In this document: positions 31,949 through 42,052 of the stretch, piece by piece
Layout: each line of letters begins with the position of its first letter
Numbering within the stretch: the first letter of the stretch is position 1
Source: CAVPCZ01 sp963779225
GTDB taxonomy: Bacteria; Bacteroidota; Ignavibacteria; UBA10030; UBA6906
Assembly: GCA_963779225.1 (NCBI GenBank)
Contig: CAVZWW010000002.1
Span: 62,001 to 126,000, forward strand
Direction of reading: 5' to 3'
Length of the DNA: 64,000 nt
Notes under the pieces: model-generated
Told to the model about the DNA's origin: nothing
What the model saw: the letters and a program-made list of their open reading frames with translations, nothing else
Database searches by the model: none
Position numbers and translations under genes: made by a program

Positions 31949-34804
31949 ATGAGCATCCTGAGACTCCTCTTCGCCGCAGTCGTTTTACCGGGACTCGTCG
32001 CAGCCGATTCGGCATCCCAGCGCATAAACGGACCCGCTCGAGGGTCTCTGCCTGCCAGTGAACGGCGCATGAACCGGGTGGCGCCGTTACAGAAACCCGG
32101 GAGGACGGCGGTCCCGATGTCCGCCGAGCCCCGAAAAAAACTCCGCCGCGAACCGTTGTTCCCCCTGGGTAAGCAGCCACCTGCAACAGCTCCCGCCGGG
32201 ACGAACTTTGTTCTGGATACTTCGACGAAAGGTGTCGGAACCGGGCTCCCCCCCATCATTCTTGCTGATTTTAGTGGCATCCCCAGGACGGCCTCGTATC
32301 CACCCGATCCGGTGATAGCGGCCGGACCTCGCCACCTGGTGGCTGCCGTGAACCGGGAGATCCGGTTCTTTACAAAGAACGGTACGCTTCTGGAAAGCAT
32401 TGATGCAGCCGCCTGGTTCGACCCCCTGGTCCCGGGCTGCGAGCCGTTTGATCCCCGGGTCCTGTATGATCATTTTGCGGGCCGCTTCCTCATGCTCTGG
32501 CACCATTACTCGAGAAAGCCCGATGTATCCTACTACTTCCTTTCGGTCTCCGAGTCGGATGATCCCCTGGGACAGTGGGTATCCCGGGCACTCCCTGCCG
32601 ATGTAGACGGCTCAACTCCGTCTGGAACCTGGGCGGACAACGGTTGTCTCGGGTTTGACAGCAGCGCCGTGTACATTGTTTCCAACCAGTATACCTTTGC
32701 GACAATGGAGCCTTTTAATGTACGTGTGAGGATCATCCCTAAGGCTGGACTCTATTCCGATCCGGCACGTGACATTACCTGGAGCGATTTTACGCTCAAC
32801 AACGCCTTTTGCGTACGACCCGCGGTCATTCATGGGCACGCTGATTCCTACTTTCTTCTCGAGATCCCCGTCCCTCTCCCGTTTGCCACCGCAGTCATAC
32901 TCTACCGCATCGACAATCCTGTCTCGAACCCCGTCATGACCTCGCAACAGGTTCCCGTGACGGAATTCAGCCGTGCCATGGACGCCGGACAACCGGGGGG
33001 CAGTCAACCCCTCGATACACGCAGATCGTATCTCCATAGTGAAGTACAGGTGATCAACGGTTCTCTCCATGCCGCATATTCCATCGGCAACCCGTTCTCC
33101 CCCGGATATTCATCCCTCCGATATCTTCGCATCAACACGGCAACGAACACCGCAACGGAGGATCTCACATTTGGAGCACCGGGTTACTGGTACTTCTACC
33201 CCGCAGTTGCAGTGGATCAGGACGAGAATGTCGTTATCACGTTTGCGAGGTCCGGCGTGAGCGAGTTTCCGGGATCCTTCTTCACGTGGCGACTGGCGGG
33301 AGACGGCCCTGTCCTTCGGCCGGGTGTCGTCATCCAGCCCGGATGGGCAGCATACCAGCAATTGGATGGTTATGGAGCGAACAGGTGGGGGGACTACAGC
33401 GCGGCAGTCATCGATCCGGTCGATAGGCATTCGTTCTGGCTCATGGGAGAATACGCCGAAGGGCCAAGTATCTGGGGGACATGGGTGAAGAGCGTGAGAC
33501 TCGTGCCGTTTGCGGTGCCCAGGCTCGTCGTCGACCGATCGATTGTAGATTTTGGCAATGTGGATATTGAGGGTAGCCCTGCGCGGGCCCACCTCACCCT
33601 GCGGAATGGAGGATCCCAATCACTGACAATCTCACGTGTTCTCCCCTCCTCCCCACTCTTCACGGTCGTGAACCCGTCATTGTGGCCGGTGACTCTGGGA
33701 ATGTATGACTCCCTCAGGCTGGAAATCGCCTTCTTGCCCTCCGACACAGGCGCGGTGTACCAGAAGGTCGTAGTGGCAAGCAATGACCCGGAGGATTCCA
33801 ATGCTGAGATCACTCTTCAGGGAGCCGGCATCAGAGTCGCGGGCACCGTGCCCGACGTGATCTATGCCTTGCAGACGGGTCGATCAGGAGAGGTCCTGCA
33901 TTTCCTCAATGCTCGTGGTGAGATTCTGGCAAATACTTCCTTGAATATCGCTGGAATGCAGGCACTCAACGTGAACCCGTCGGACAACCGGCTCTATGGG
34001 GCGGCACGCACCAATCACGGAACCGTGCTCGTAGATATTGATGGATCCAATGGCCGGCTGTATGCTGCGCATGCTATTGCTCTGCGCGGCGTCCGGGCGA
34101 TCGGTGCGTACACACGAGACACCGTTTACTGCGGAACGGATACCGGAAGTGTTTATCGGTTTATTCCGTCGACTCTGGAGCTGAAACTCATTGCACAAAG
34201 AAGAGGGATTGGGTTTTCCGGGTTTGCACTCAGCCGCGACCCTGGTCGCATCTGGGCAACAGCAGGCTTTCCTGCAACGAACGATACCGTATATACCATC
34301 GATCTCCGGACGGGAACGGTTCTTTCCGCGGGAAGGACGGGTTTTTTCGTGGCGACAAACTCCATCTGCCGGGCTCCCGGTGGCGGTCTGCTCGCCCTGG
34401 TGGGAAATTCGCTGGTGCGGATTGACACTCTTACCGGGGAAGGGACATTCGTTGCCTATGTCGCTCTTGAGGGTTTGTGCGCAATTGCTTCGGGAGAAAG
34501 TGTCACGGGGATGGCCGAAGAAACTTCTCCGGGACAACCGCACACGTTTGCGCTCAGACAGAACTTTCCCAACCCCTTCAATCCAAAAACAGTGGTCACT
34601 TACGAACTGCCTGCATTCAGTGAGGTGAGATTGGTGGTATTCGACCTTCTTGGCCGCGAAGTGGCGATGCTGGTGAATGAACGGAAGCCGCCGGGAATCC
34701 ATCTGGTTCAGTTTGACGGCTCCGGCCTCGCGTCAGGAGTTTATTTCTACCGCATGCAGGCCGGCTCGTTCGTCCAGACGCGCAAATTGCTCCTGCTTCA
34801 GTAA
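31949..34804 (+). CDS. large T9SS-exported protein with Hydin-like (choice-of-anchor D) domain
   Basis: 951 residues. ATG 31949 gives a clean signal peptide (SILRLLFAAVVLPGLVAA); a GTG at 31916 overlapping the previous stop is less likely. An N-terminal 450-residue region (DPVIAAGPRHLVAAVNREIRF, then WGDYSAAVIDPVD) resembles exported proteins annotated only as hypothetical. Then come a choice-of-anchor-D/Hydin domain (VDFGNVDIEGSPARAHLTLRN), a propeller-like part and a T9SS sorting domain (RQNFPNPFNPKTVVTYELP to TRKLLLLQ). Directly behind, and partly paralogous at the C-terminus to, the gene at 29256; likely one operon. Confidence 0.9.
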   Translation: MSILRLLFAAVVLPGLVAADSASQRINGPARGSLPASERRMNRVAPLQKPGRTAVPMSAEPRKKLRREPLFPLGKQPPATAPAGTNFVLDTSTKGVGTGLPPIILADFSGIPRTASYPPDPVIAAGPRHLVAAVNREIRFFTKNGTLLESIDAAAWFDPLVPGCEPFDPRVLYDHFAGRFLMLWHHYSRKPDVSYYFLSVSESDDPLGQWVSRALPADVDGSTPSGTWADNGCLGFDSSAVYIVSNQYTFATMEPFNVRVRIIPKAGLYSDPARDITWSDFTLNNAFCVRPAVIHGHADSYFLLEIPVPLPFATAVILYRIDNPVSNPVMTSQQVPVTEFSRAMDAGQPGGSQPLDTRRSYLHSEVQVINGSLHAAYSIGNPFSPGYSSLRYLRINTATNTATEDLTFGAPGYWYFYPAVAVDQDENVVITFARSGVSEFPGSFFTWRLAGDGPVLRPGVVIQPGWAAYQQLDGYGANRWGDYSAAVIDPVDRHSFWLMGEYAEGPSIWGTWVKSVRLVPFAVPRLVVDRSIVDFGNVDIEGSPARAHLTLRNGGSQSLTISRVLPSSPLFTVVNPSLWPVTLGMYDSLRLEIAFLPSDTGAVYQKVVVASNDPEDSNAEITLQGAGIRVAGTVPDVIYALQTGRSGEVLHFLNARGEILANTSLNIAGMQALNVNPSDNRLYGAARTNHGTVLVDIDGSNGRLYAAHAIALRGVRAIGAYTRDTVYCGTDTGSVYRFIPSTLELKLIAQRRGIGFSGFALSRDPGRIWATAGFPATNDTVYTIDLRTGTVLSAGRTGFFVATNSICRAPGGGLLALVGNSLVRIDTLTGEGTFVAYVALEGLCAIASGESVTGMAEETSPGQPHTFALRQNFPNPFNPKTVVTYELPAFSEVRLVVFDLLGREVAMLVNERKPPGIHLVQFDGSGLASGVYFYRMQAGSFVQTRKLLLLQ

Positions 34805-35018
34805 GACGCACCACGCGCCGAAGCCCGGATCGCCCCGGGCGCCTGCCTCAACTGCGGCGATGGGGCCTGTCTGCATGGGCAGCTCACCGAACCTGGCCCA
34901 CAGAATGGTCGCCTTCTCCCGGTCCGGTCATTTCCTACGCTTCGACGTTACGGTCTGAATCCGGGGCAGAGCGCCATCTCTCCTGACCCGATAAGATCAG
35001 GAGGAGTCTGCCCGGACC

Positions 35019-37832
35019 TCAGCGCAGCAAGACCATGCTCCGGACATCGCTCCTCCCTCCATACAGCGCCCGACAGAAATAGATACCCGAGGCCCTGCTG
35101 CGAGCATTCCAGCTGAGGAGATGTGTACCGGCAACCCTGTACTCGTCGACCAGGAGTTCTACGATCTGCCCGCTGATATCCAGGACCTCGACGCGCACAT
35201 AACCGTCACGAGGAATTTCGACCTGGATACTGGTGGAGGGATTGAACGGGTTGGGGTAGTTGTTGTGCAGGACAAATGACCGCGGGACCCCGGTCTTCGA
35301 TCCGGCAACATCCGTGGCACTGTACAGATACGGCTCGTTTACAAGATGCCACTCCGGTTCCTGCTGGCCGTCATAGTCCCGGCGCAGGTAAAGCGTCCGC
35401 AGACTGAAACGTGTGAAGTTCTCCAGGGGCGCCGGCACCGCCGAGCCATCGGCCTTCCATTCATAGAGGGGAAGGTCCGCCGGATTCAGGATGTCCGACA
35501 GTCCGCGCTCCTTCGCGATGTGGAGGTATCCGAAATTGCCCGGCTCGTGACCGCTCAACCATACGCCGATAGTGTCCACATGGAATGGGTTCTTTCCGAA
35601 GATGACCATATTCGTGAGATGGTCAATGCCCAGCCCGTCCGGCCCCGGACCGGCCAGGAACGAACCCTCACGTCCGTACACGGCTTCGATGATATGCAGG
35701 CCGGCATGTGTTACCGAGTTGTTGTCCATGCACCGGGTCGCCCAGGTTTCCTGCCAGATCCCACCCTCCTCACCCGGCCTGTCCCAGCGCGGAATACCTG
35801 CTGAACGGTGCCGGTTGTAGTTTTCAAGAATCCGAGCCTTGGCTCCGGACTGGACATGATCGGGCGAGATTTGCATCTCCTCATTGTAGGCTTTGCAGTG
35901 CGCGACATAGGGAATGGCAATGGCTCCCTGGATGTTCTTGGCACAAAGAGACATACCCATCAGGTGCGATTTGAACTTGGCAATATTCAGAAGCCACGTA
36001 TCCGGCGCATTGACGGGCCAGAGATACGGGATCTTTGTGAACCATTGTCCCGAGGGCACGTCAATCCACTGGATTTCCTTCTCTGCAATTACACCGATCG
36101 GATCGTCCAACTTGCGGAGATCCGCCCCGGTCCGCGCGGCCATCTGTGCATAGCCGCTGTTTTCAAACTGTCCCGGAGCACTGACTTCGCGCAGGTAGAA
36201 CTGCGATGCAGGCAGCCCCAGCTCCTTCAGGCTTTCAATAATCCCTTCCACGAAGTACGGATCGGTGACAATGCCCATATGGCGTTCGTCCTTCGTCGGC
36301 ATCATGACGATGTTCGGCTTGATTGCCACACGATGAGAAATCGGGATACCCGGGGAGTCAGAGGGGACAAACACCGATTGCCCGAAGGCGAGGCCGGCCT
36401 GTTTGACCGCCGCCGAGTTGGTCTTGACATCCACATTCGTCCGCATGATGAAGACGGCGTCCGGATGGGAGTCGACAAAGGGATGGACTCGAAAATACGA
36501 AGAGGTTGTGCGTCGTATGCCGCCGAGGAGGTTCGACGGCGAAAGAGCCAGCGCTGCACTTCCAGCGCCGAGAGTTTCGAGAAATGTGCGGCGACTAATC
36601 ATGACGCCCCTTTCAGGTGACCGTGCCAGATCGTACACGATAAGTCCGGCCAGAGTGAGATAGCAGGCCGGTACCAGATAGAACGCACTGCTCAGCCCTC
36701 CGCTCTGATTTCCGATATATCCCATCAGCCAGGCGAAGAATCCGCAACCGGGAATTCCCGCACTCGACAGAAGTATGAACAGCATGGTCGTATCGCTCCC
36801 GGGCAGGCAATCGGCACAGTAGCTTTGGACGCTCGGCCAGAACGGCGCAGTGGCGATCCCCGTCAGAAAGAGTAATGCAAAGAAGAGCCACGGATCGGTC
36901 AGTACGGGAAAGGACAGCGTCAGCAACGTCCCAGCCAGAGCGGAGATCACGATAAGTTTGTTGAGCTGGTTTTGCCTGATGACATATCCCCAACCGGTTC
37001 GTCCGACCACCATCCCTGCCGCAAAGCATGCCGTGCCAACTCCCCCGGCCCAGGCGGCGGGGATGAAATTCAACTGAATGTAGCTTGCGCTCCAGAAAGT
37101 CAGACAGAATTCTCCTCCGCCGGCAACGAACATGGCCATAAAGAACAACCAGAATCGCCGGATCCTGAGAATAGCAGTCATCTGATTGAAGGTTGTTTTC
37201 CAATGAAGCCGATGGGGATGTTCCGGGTATGCATACCCGGTGCGGGTCGGCAGGAGCATTGCCAGGGCGGGAATCAACGCCGACATGGCGATTGCACCGA
37301 TGATCAGGCGCCAGGAAACTCCGAGTGAAAGCAATGCTCCGGAAATGAGCACCGTCACCAGTACTCCGACAGACCAGAACGCGTGCGTAAAGTTGAGATA
37401 ACGCCCCGGTTCGTCGGAATGCAAATCCTGCACAAAAGGGGTTGCCAATCCCTCGACCACTCCTTCTCCGGTGCCGGCAATCAGCAAAGCGAGAAGGAGT
37501 ATTCCGTATGAGGGAGCGATAGCGCACAAACCCATCCCGATTCCGGCGAGCACGACTGCCCATCCCAGCGTCCGTCTTTTGCCCCAGCGGGCGGCGACAA
37601 ACCCGCACATCAACATTGAAACCACAATAGCAATCGTACGCCCGAGGTGGAGGGCACCGCCGGCACTCATGCCGCCATCCTCAAGGGAAAAACCCAGTTC
37701 ACGTGCCAGCAAGACCAGGACAACCGGCACCACGACGGAACCCGCCGCATAGACGACAAACATCACGAACGCGGCGTAATCAAACCTTCTGAAAACCATT
37801 CCTCGGGATTGCTTCACAGCCCGTCGCTCCAT
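35019..37832 (-). CDS. MFS transporter joined in frame to a Tat-signal DUF362 protein with T9SS tail
   Basis: One uninterrupted open frame of about 937 residues. The first 410 are a 12-helix major facilitator (LARELGFSLEDGGMSAGGALH, CGFVAARWGKRRTLGWAVV). Then comes MISRRTFLETLGAGSAALAL, a twin-arginine signal, then a DUF362 domain (VAIKPNIVMMPTKDERHMG, NIAKFKSHLMGMSLCAKNIQGAI) and a T9SS sorting domain (HNNYPNPFNPSTSIQVEIP to RSMVLLR). An internal ATG at 36602 has AAAGGGG upstream, so 35019-36602 may be translated on its own as a 527-residue exported protein. The DUF362 part lacks the ferredoxin cysteines seen in some relatives. Start of the MFS part is uncertain (37853, 37832 or 37799). Confidence 0.85.
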   Translation of the reverse strand: MERRAVKQSRGMVFRRFDYAAFVMFVVYAAGSVVVPVVLVLLARELGFSLEDGGMSAGGALHLGRTIAIVVSMLMCGFVAARWGKRRTLGWAVVLAGIGMGLCAIAPSYGILLLALLIAGTGEGVVEGLATPFVQDLHSDEPGRYLNFTHAFWSVGVLVTVLISGALLSLGVSWRLIIGAIAMSALIPALAMLLPTRTGYAYPEHPHRLHWKTTFNQMTAILRIRRFWLFFMAMFVAGGGEFCLTFWSASYIQLNFIPAAWAGGVGTACFAAGMVVGRTGWGYVIRQNQLNKLIVISALAGTLLTLSFPVLTDPWLFFALLFLTGIATAPFWPSVQSYCADCLPGSDTTMLFILLSSAGIPGCGFFAWLMGYIGNQSGGLSSAFYLVPACYLTLAGLIVYDLARSPERGVMISRRTFLETLGAGSAALALSPSNLLGGIRRTTSSYFRVHPFVDSHPDAVFIMRTNVDVKTNSAAVKQAGLAFGQSVFVPSDSPGIPISHRVAIKPNIVMMPTKDERHMGIVTDPYFVEGIIESLKELGLPASQFYLREVSAPGQFENSGYAQMAARTGADLRKLDDPIGVIAEKEIQWIDVPSGQWFTKIPYLWPVNAPDTWLLNIAKFKSHLMGMSLCAKNIQGAIAIPYVAHCKAYNEEMQISPDHVQSGAKARILENYNRHRSAGIPRWDRPGEEGGIWQETWATRCMDNNSVTHAGLHIIEAVYGREGSFLAGPGPDGLGIDHLTNMVIFGKNPFHVDTIGVWLSGHEPGNFGYLHIAKERGLSDILNPADLPLYEWKADGSAVPAPLENFTRFSLRTLYLRRDYDGQQEPEWHLVNEPYLYSATDVAGSKTGVPRSFVLHNNYPNPFNPSTSIQVEIPRDGYVRVEVLDISGQIVELLVDEYRVAGTHLLSWNARSRASGIYFCRALYGGRSDVRSMVLLR

Positions 37833-38087
37833 TCTACCGGCACCGGCAAGCACTCATGGCGTTTCCTGTATTCATACTGCGGTGTGTGGCCAACACAGCC
37901 CGCGAACACAAGGCAGAGCAAGACACGGAAAGTCCGGTGACAGGCTTGGCATGACTTTCCCCCTTGCGTCCAGCGTCCTTGAACGCAGGTCTTCCGCCAA
38001 GATAGGCGTCTACACGGGAAGATACAAGTAGGTTCACCGCTTTCTAGCGGGTCAAAACAAGAGTATCGATTTCCATTTGAATTTACT

Positions 38088-39149
38088 ATGTTGTACGCGG
38101 ATGGAGTCTTGACGAACGGCTTACACGGTAGGAGGAAGGCAGAATTGCCTATTGTCAGGGACAGAAACCGTGTCTTGGATGTATATGCAAGAGCAGCGAG
38201 CCGCGGCTGGGTGGTGCCGACGCTGTGCTCGGAGAATCTCACCACGACCGAGGCGATACTCTCCGCCGTCAGGGACTACGCCGACCGCATCCGAGAACCG
38301 AATCTGCCTATCACCATAGCCATAACCAACCTCTATTCGCATCGCTCCCAGACCCTCAACTACACCCGCACAAAACGCTGGGATATCGGCCTGCGGCTGT
38401 TTCTTGGCGATATCGAGGTGCTGACTTCCTCCGGCTCGCCGTTTGAAGGACTCGACGTGATGGTCCATCTCGACCATATCCAGCACGATCTCGACCACGA
38501 GCTTCTGACCTGGGACATGAGCCTGTTCTCATCGATTATGTTCGACGCCTCCGCACTCCCCTTCGAGGCCAATATGGAGGCGACCGCGCGGTTCGTGCGG
38601 AACCACGGCAGCGAGATCGTGGTCGAGGGGGCATGCGATGAGATCGTCGATGCGACCGGCGCCATAACGGGTGATCTCACCAGCCCCGGGCGAGCGGAGG
38701 AATACACAATGAACACCGGCGCGGACTTCATCGTCGCAAACCTGGGCACCGAGCACCGGGCCAGCGCTGCAGAGCTCAAGTATCACGGGGAACTTGCAAG
38801 GCAGATCAAGGCCAGGATCGGCCCCAGGATCGTGCTCCACGGCTGCTCGTCGGTATCTCACGACCAGATAAGAAACCTCTTTGCCGACGGCGTGGCAAGG
38901 GTCAATATCTGGACCGCTCTCGAACGTGACTCCAGTCCCGCGCTGCTTGTCAACATGGTCCAGAACGCCGCCAGAATCGCCGGCAGGAAGTGTGCCCGGG
39001 AGTTGCTCGGCGACGGCTGCCTTGGAGACAGGGCCGACTGCTCAAGCGCCGCGAACCTGGACTACTTCACCACCGTCTATCGACAAGACATCGTCTTTGA
39101 GCAGATGAAGAGGATCGTCACCCGGTACCTGGAGATGTGGTACGTATGA
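38088..39149 (+). CDS. class II fructose-bisphosphate-aldolase-like protein
   Basis: 353 residues, cytoplasmic. The TIM-barrel metal site is recognisable: VHLDHIQHDLDH gives the metal His and catalytic Asp region; GTEHR and LHGCSS carry the second and third His plus phosphate loop, and FADGVARVNIWTALE the closing strand. The family cleaves ketose (bis)phosphates, for example tagatose or fuculose type sugars. It opens a plus-strand operon and its stop overlaps the next gene's ATG (ATGA). The partners, a FGGY kinase and a fucose-isomerase-like protein, complete an isomerase-kinase-aldolase route. Confidence 0.85.
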   Translation: MLYADGVLTNGLHGRRKAELPIVRDRNRVLDVYARAASRGWVVPTLCSENLTTTEAILSAVRDYADRIREPNLPITIAITNLYSHRSQTLNYTRTKRWDIGLRLFLGDIEVLTSSGSPFEGLDVMVHLDHIQHDLDHELLTWDMSLFSSIMFDASALPFEANMEATARFVRNHGSEIVVEGACDEIVDATGAITGDLTSPGRAEEYTMNTGADFIVANLGTEHRASAAELKYHGELARQIKARIGPRIVLHGCSSVSHDQIRNLFADGVARVNIWTALERDSSPALLVNMVQNAARIAGRKCARELLGDGCLGDRADCSSAANLDYFTTVYRQDIVFEQMKRIVTRYLEMWYV

Positions 39150-40639
39150 GCTACCTCGGACTTGATGTCGGGACGAGCGGATGCAAGGCCGTCGTGTTCG
39201 ACAGCAACGGCAAACAGTTGTCCTCGGCGCATCGCGGCTATGCCATACTCTCGCCTGAAGAGGGCCAGGCGGAGTTGGACTCCCTTCTTGTGATGGACGC
39301 GTGCAAGGAGGTCATCCGCGAGGCCGCGTCCGGGTGCGCGGACGACCCGGTCCGCGGCATCGGCATTTCGAGTCAGGGAGAAGCGTTCACGGCGATTGGG
39401 CCGGACGGCGAGGTGCTCGCAAACGCAATGGTGTCCTCCGACTGCCGCGCCGCATCGATCGCCAGGACGTGGAGCGATGAGTTCGGCGCACGGAGGCTCT
39501 ACGAGATAACCGGTCACAACGCCGCGCCGCTGTTCAGCCTGTTCAAGTTCGTTTGGCTTCGCGACAATATGCCCGACGTCTGGCGCAGGGCGAAGTCGTT
39601 CTACTGTTTTGAAGACCTTGTTCAGTGGAGCCTGGGCCTCGACCCGGCCATAAGCTGGTGCCTGGCGGGCCGGACCGCCATGTTCAACCTCCGCGCGCAC
39701 GCGTGGGATGCCGGGATTCTGGATGCCGTGGGGCTGGATGGTTCAAAACTCGCGCGACCGATTCCGTCCGGAGAAGTGGCCGGAACGATTCCCAGGCGCA
39801 TAGCCGAAGGACTGGGCCTGCGCGAAGGCGTAATCGTGGTCGCGGGAGGCCACGACCAGCCGTGCGGGGCGCTGGGAGCAGGCGTCGTGTCGCCGGGCCG
39901 CGCTGTCTACGGAATGGGCACGGTCGATTGCCTCACCCCGGCGTTTCGCGAGCCCGTATTCAGCGAAGACCTCCTGGCCCACGGCATAGCCACATACAAC
40001 TACACGGTGGGCGATATGTATACCACGGTCGCCTACAGCCTCACGGGCGGGAACATTCTCACCTGGTTCAAAGAAGAGTGGGGCTCGGAGGAAGTCCGGG
40101 AAGCAGCCGCAAGGGGAGTAAACCCGTACGAGCTGTTGCTCGAACAGATCGGGACCAGACCATCGGGTCTGCTGGTGCTCCCCTACTGGACTCCGTCGGG
40201 GACTCCGTACTTCGATCCCCATGTCAAAGGCGCGATTCTGGGCCTGCGAATGACCACCACCCGCCCGGACGTCCTTCGGGCACTGCTGGAGGGAGTGGCA
40301 TTCGAGATGAAGTTGAATCTCAATATCCTCGACCGCTCGGGAATCACTATAAGCGAGCTTGTGGCGATTGGTGGAGGAGCGAAAAGCCGGGCCTTTATTC
40401 AACTCAAGGCCGATGTGCTGAACAGGCCTATAGCCCGTGCGGCGGTGACAGAAGCCGGGTGCATGGGAGTTGCCATGCTCGCCCAGGCCGCCCATACCGG
40501 AGCGGATGTCAGAGATATCGCGGCGGACCGGGTTCGACTGACCGACGTTATCGAGCCCGACCCCGACAACGCCGCGTTCTATCAGCAGCAGTTCGCGGAC
40601 TATCTGAAGCTCTATCCTATTTTGAAAAGTCTATACTGA
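39146..40639 (+). CDS. FGGY-family carbohydrate kinase (xylulokinase-like)
   Basis: 497 residues from ATG 39146, overlapping the aldolase stop. FGGY family features: SYLGLDVGTSGCKAVVFDSNG phosphate-1 loop, ISSQGEAFTAIGPDGE, the GGHDQPCGALGAG catalytic region with its Asp, and the signature-2-like IGGGAKSRAFIQLKADVLNRPI. It would phosphorylate a ketose (xylulose, fuculose, rhamnulose or similar) with ATP. Middle gene of the isomerase-kinase-aldolase set. The exact sugar cannot be fixed from sequence alone. Confidence 0.93.
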   Translation: MSYLGLDVGTSGCKAVVFDSNGKQLSSAHRGYAILSPEEGQAELDSLLVMDACKEVIREAASGCADDPVRGIGISSQGEAFTAIGPDGEVLANAMVSSDCRAASIARTWSDEFGARRLYEITGHNAAPLFSLFKFVWLRDNMPDVWRRAKSFYCFEDLVQWSLGLDPAISWCLAGRTAMFNLRAHAWDAGILDAVGLDGSKLARPIPSGEVAGTIPRRIAEGLGLREGVIVVAGGHDQPCGALGAGVVSPGRAVYGMGTVDCLTPAFREPVFSEDLLAHGIATYNYTVGDMYTTVAYSLTGGNILTWFKEEWGSEEVREAAARGVNPYELLLEQIGTRPSGLLVLPYWTPSGTPYFDPHVKGAILGLRMTTTRPDVLRALLEGVAFEMKLNLNILDRSGITISELVAIGGGAKSRAFIQLKADVLNRPIARAAVTEAGCMGVAMLAQAAHTGADVRDIAADRVRLTDVIEPDPDNAAFYQQQFADYLKLYPILKSLY

Positions 40640-40651
40640 GAGGAACTCAGC

Positions 40652-42034
40652 ATGATCACACCGAAGGCCGGATTCATTGTGTACGGCGTCCATAAGGACG
40701 GCCTCAAGGATCCGATGGGAACCCCGTTCATCGACGACGCCATAGTCGCGAACTCAAAGAAGGCCCTTCGTACCGCGGGAGTCGGCCTTGTCGAGCACGA
40801 TATCATTGTCGCCTCCAGGGAGGAGACCAGACTCGCACTCAAGAAAATGAAAGACGATGACAGCATCGACTGCGTCATCCTCTTCCCGGGCACATGGGTG
40901 TGGGCCGCTCATATGATCGGAGCCATCCGGGACTTTGCGATGAGCGGCAAGCAAGTCCTCATCTGGACACATCCCGGAAGTCAGGGCTGGAGACCGGTCG
41001 GTGGACTCGTGCTTCACGGCGCGCTCCTTGAAATCGGCATCCGTCACAAGTTCGTCTACGGCCCGGCGGATGATCCGGCGGAAATCGAGCGGATCGTCAG
41101 CTTCTGCCGTGCGGCTCATATGAAGAACTGGCTCAATATGTCCACCGCGGGTGCGTTCGGCGGCCGCGGAATGGGACAGACCTGCGGGGTCGCCGACCCG
41201 AGCCAGTGGATGAAGGTGTTCGGCGTTGATATCGACTCGCGCGACACGTCAGATCTGATCCGGACAGCACAGTCGATCAAGAGCGAACAGATCGATGCGG
41301 TGCTGCCGCGTATCGAGAAACTGTTTGGCAGCCTGCCGGAGATGAATGTCGTTAACGAGCGCTCGATCAGGCTCTATCTGGCGATAAAACACATTGTCGA
41401 AAAGGAACACTGGGATTTCTACACCATCCAGAGCTTTCCGGGCTTGGGCGACGACTATTCCGCCACGTGTTTCGCCCAGTCGATGATGCTCGAGGATGGC
41501 TGGGGGACATCCACCCTCGGCGACTTCAATACGCTGATGACCGTGCTGCTCCTGACGAAGATGAGCAATGAGCCGGTCTACTACGGCGATCTGCAGCACA
41601 TCGACAAGAGCAAGAACGAGATCAAGATCATCGGCGACGGCGCCTGCCCTCCATCCCTTGCCGGAAAACTCGGACCGGCGGGATTTGCCGAGCACGGAAT
41701 CCCGACCGAGGGCGAGGCGGGAGGCCTTTCCGTGAAGCTCACGTGCAAGGTTGGCGAGGGAGTGCTGGCAAGGCTCGGGCGAGTTGACGGCGGGTTCCAG
41801 ATGGTGATCACCAGATCGACCATCTTTCAGCCGCCGGCTGACCAGCTCGGTAAACGGCATCTCGAGTGCGGGATTCCGTTCTGGCCGCACGGCTTTGTCA
41901 CCGCCCACTGTGATGTCGACGAGATGCTCAGAAACTGGACCAATGAGTACGCCTGCCTTGGCTACGGCGAACATCTGTATCCGGCGCTTATCGACTTTTG
42001 CGAGATGACCGGCATCAAGACCATTCTGCCATAA
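40652..42034 (+). CDS. L-fucose/L-arabinose-isomerase-fold protein
   Basis: 460 residues. It shows the layout of the fucose/arabinose isomerase superfamily: an N-terminal Rossmann-like part (CVILFPGTWVWAAHMIGAIRDFA), a central part (IQSFPGLGDDYSATCFAQSMMLEDGWGTSTLGDFNTLMTVLLL) and a C-terminal barrel. It should interconvert an aldose and its ketose, or a related sugar. GAGAGGAACTC precedes the ATG, 12 bases after the kinase stop. Its position with a FGGY kinase and a class II aldolase supports a fucose-like catabolic route. Confidence 0.82.
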   Translation: MITPKAGFIVYGVHKDGLKDPMGTPFIDDAIVANSKKALRTAGVGLVEHDIIVASREETRLALKKMKDDDSIDCVILFPGTWVWAAHMIGAIRDFAMSGKQVLIWTHPGSQGWRPVGGLVLHGALLEIGIRHKFVYGPADDPAEIERIVSFCRAAHMKNWLNMSTAGAFGGRGMGQTCGVADPSQWMKVFGVDIDSRDTSDLIRTAQSIKSEQIDAVLPRIEKLFGSLPEMNVVNERSIRLYLAIKHIVEKEHWDFYTIQSFPGLGDDYSATCFAQSMMLEDGWGTSTLGDFNTLMTVLLLTKMSNEPVYYGDLQHIDKSKNEIKIIGDGACPPSLAGKLGPAGFAEHGIPTEGEAGGLSVKLTCKVGEGVLARLGRVDGGFQMVITRSTIFQPPADQLGKRHLECGIPFWPHGFVTAHCDVDEMLRNWTNEYACLGYGEHLYPALIDFCEMTGIKTILP

Positions 42035-42052
42035 ATGCAGGGGATCACGAGA

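Noticed and set aside
34980..35003. Hairpin CTCCTGA/TCAGGAG between convergent T9SS genes
   Set aside because: Seven-base stem with a ten-base loop and no T-run; weak as a terminator and not listed as a feature.
37223..37240. 18-base perfect palindrome CCGGGTATGCATACCCGG
   Set aside because: It lies within the MFS coding region where it encodes part of TGYAYPE; no regulatory context and no second copy was noticed.
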